NCBI GenBank assembly: GCA_947488485.1
Contig: CANKZO010000108.1
Location: 1-7,431, forward strand
Direction: 5' to 3'
DNA: 7,431 nucleotides
Origin: Opitutia bacterium
Lineage (GTDB): Bacteria; Verrucomicrobiota; Verrucomicrobiae; Opitutales; UBA953
In this document: piece by piece, positions 7,059 through 7,431 of the stretch
Layout of the letters: each line of letters starts with the position of its first letter
Position numbering within the stretch: position 1 is the first letter of the stretch
Notes under the pieces: generated by a model
Databases searched by the model: none
Told to the model about the DNA's origin: nothing
What the model saw: only the letters and a program-made list of their open reading frames with translations
Made by a program: the position numbers and the translations under genes

Positions 7059-7288
7059 AGGGGGCACGTGGGCAAGGTGACATGGGGACAAGGGGGCGAT
7101 CAGTTAGTGCAAAAGTGCAAAGCGGAGCGGAGCTCCTGTGCAAAAGTGCAAATGTGGTAGCGGTGTTAGTTGAACGGTTGATCTGTTGGCCGGTTGGCCG
7201 GAGTCGAGGACACGAGGACTGGAGGACACGAGGGCCGGAGGGAGAGACACTAGAGGCCCAGAGACTCAGAGGCTCGGTGGATCAGAGA
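7059..7288. repeat. Drifting octamer-periodic array filling the tRNA-tRNA spacer, including GTGCAAAR module copy 2
   Basis: The spacer can be cut into 8-base words in one frame from 7059, with only two one-base slips (7-base words at 7131-7137 and 7162-7168). Word families change along the array: AGGGGGCA-like (7059, 7083, 7091), GTGCAAAR (7107, 7115, 7138, 7146), GTTGNNCN (7169, 7177, 7185, 7193), GACNSGAG (7209, 7217, 7225), and NYCAGAGR (7257, 7265, 7281). In 7169-7288 I count 69 of 112 lag-8 comparisons identical, although purine richness raises the chance level. Inside it, 7107-7121 and 7138-7152 are GTGCAAAA+GTGCAAA doublets around a perfect hairpin GGAGC-GGA-GCTCC (7124-7136). There is no 3-base periodicity and no credible gene. 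Function is unknown. Confidence 0.7.
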
Positions 7289-7307
7289 AATACCTCGGGT
7301 GGGAAAA

Positions 7308-7382
7308 TGGTCGTCAGAGGGGGAATCGAACCCACATCACCCGGTCCGTAGCCGAGCGTTCTGTCCGTTGAACTATCTGACG
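7308..7382 (-). tRNA. tRNA-Arg (ACG)
   Basis: A complete 75-nt cloverleaf with encoded CCA (7310-7308). The acceptor CGTCAGA/TCTGACG has seven perfect pairs including C1-G72. The D stem is GTTC/GAAC with loop AACGGACA; its A20 is the arginine identity base in the Escherichia coli system. The anticodon arm is CTCGG/CCGGG with loop CTACGGA, giving anticodon ACG (+ strand 7347-7349), normally deaminated to ICG to read CGU/CGC/CGA. The variable region is 4 nt. The T arm GTGGG/CCCCC has one U50:C64 mismatch. It follows the partial upstream tRNA closely (about 10 nt), so the two are likely processed from one transcript. Confidence 0.93.
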
Positions 7383-7393
7383 TTTTAAAACGG

Positions 7394-7431
7394 TGCTAAG
7401 AGCGGGACTTGAACCCGCAGTAAACCGCTTC
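7394..7431 (-). tRNA. 3' part of a tRNA gene (identity not visible), truncated by window edge
   Basis: On the - strand the end of the window holds a T arm GCGGG/CCCGC with loop TTCAAGT, preceded by a probable 5-nt variable region and followed by the 3' acceptor strand TCTTAGC and discriminator A73 (7394). CCA is not encoded: the next bases are CCG, unlike the two neighbouring tRNAs. The anticodon lies at or beyond the edge. If the variable loop is 5 nt the anticodon would end in G, meaning a codon starting with C, but this is tentative. The rest of the gene lies past 7431. Confidence 0.85.

Noticed and set aside
6487..7152. GTGCAAAR repeats as a CRISPR array
   Set aside because: The repeat units are only 8-15 bp, the intervening sequences are 13-16 bp hairpins rather than unique spacers, and no cas gene is present.
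6951..7371. + strand open frames at 6951-7160, 7082-7351 and 7186-7371
   Set aside because: They lie antisense to the tRNA genes and across the octamer array; the period of 8, not 3, argues against coding.

Overview
This GC-rich window looks like accessory or intergenic bacterial DNA. The style of the repeats (GGTAG-footed hairpins, short-period intergenic words) and the type of AddAB suggest Verrucomicrobiota, perhaps an Opitutaceae-like lineage. That placement comes from recollection of sequence style and is weak.

Left part (1-6475), all on the + strand: the window opens inside the C-terminal end of a DUF3427-type protein, the domain usually found at the end of superfamily II (ResIII) helicases. 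After 81 nt comes an AddB-like protein (978 aa; degenerate helicase half plus an intact PD-(D/E)XK nuclease). It overlaps by ATGA with an AddA-like UvrD/PcrA-type helicase-nuclease (1076 aa; all helicase motifs plus a second intact nuclease). Together the last two encode a dual-nuclease AddAB enzyme for processing double-strand DNA ends. The DUF3427 helicase may belong to the same transcription unit.

Right part (6476-7431) has no conventional gene on the + strand. It holds three kinds of structure. (1) Reading leftward on the - strand are tRNA genes: a partial tRNA at the window edge, tRNA-Arg(ACG), and a CAU tRNA with an initiator-like C1:A72 mismatch. Ten nt after the CAU tRNA's CCA end starts a 57-codon small ORF. 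(2) Between 6591 and 6795 is a cluster of hairpins, three with a GGTAG foot like bacterial REP elements, plus an unrelated 45-nt inverted repeat. (3) The whole spacer between the two complete tRNAs (about 7059-7288) is built of drifting 8-base words in nearly constant phase. The same GTGCAAAR word, arranged as doublets around a small hairpin, also occurs just downstream of addA (6487-6531).

The octamer-periodic spacer and the GTGCAAAR-hairpin-GTGCAAAR modules are the least explained signals here. The unusual CAU tRNA and the small ORF abutting it come next.
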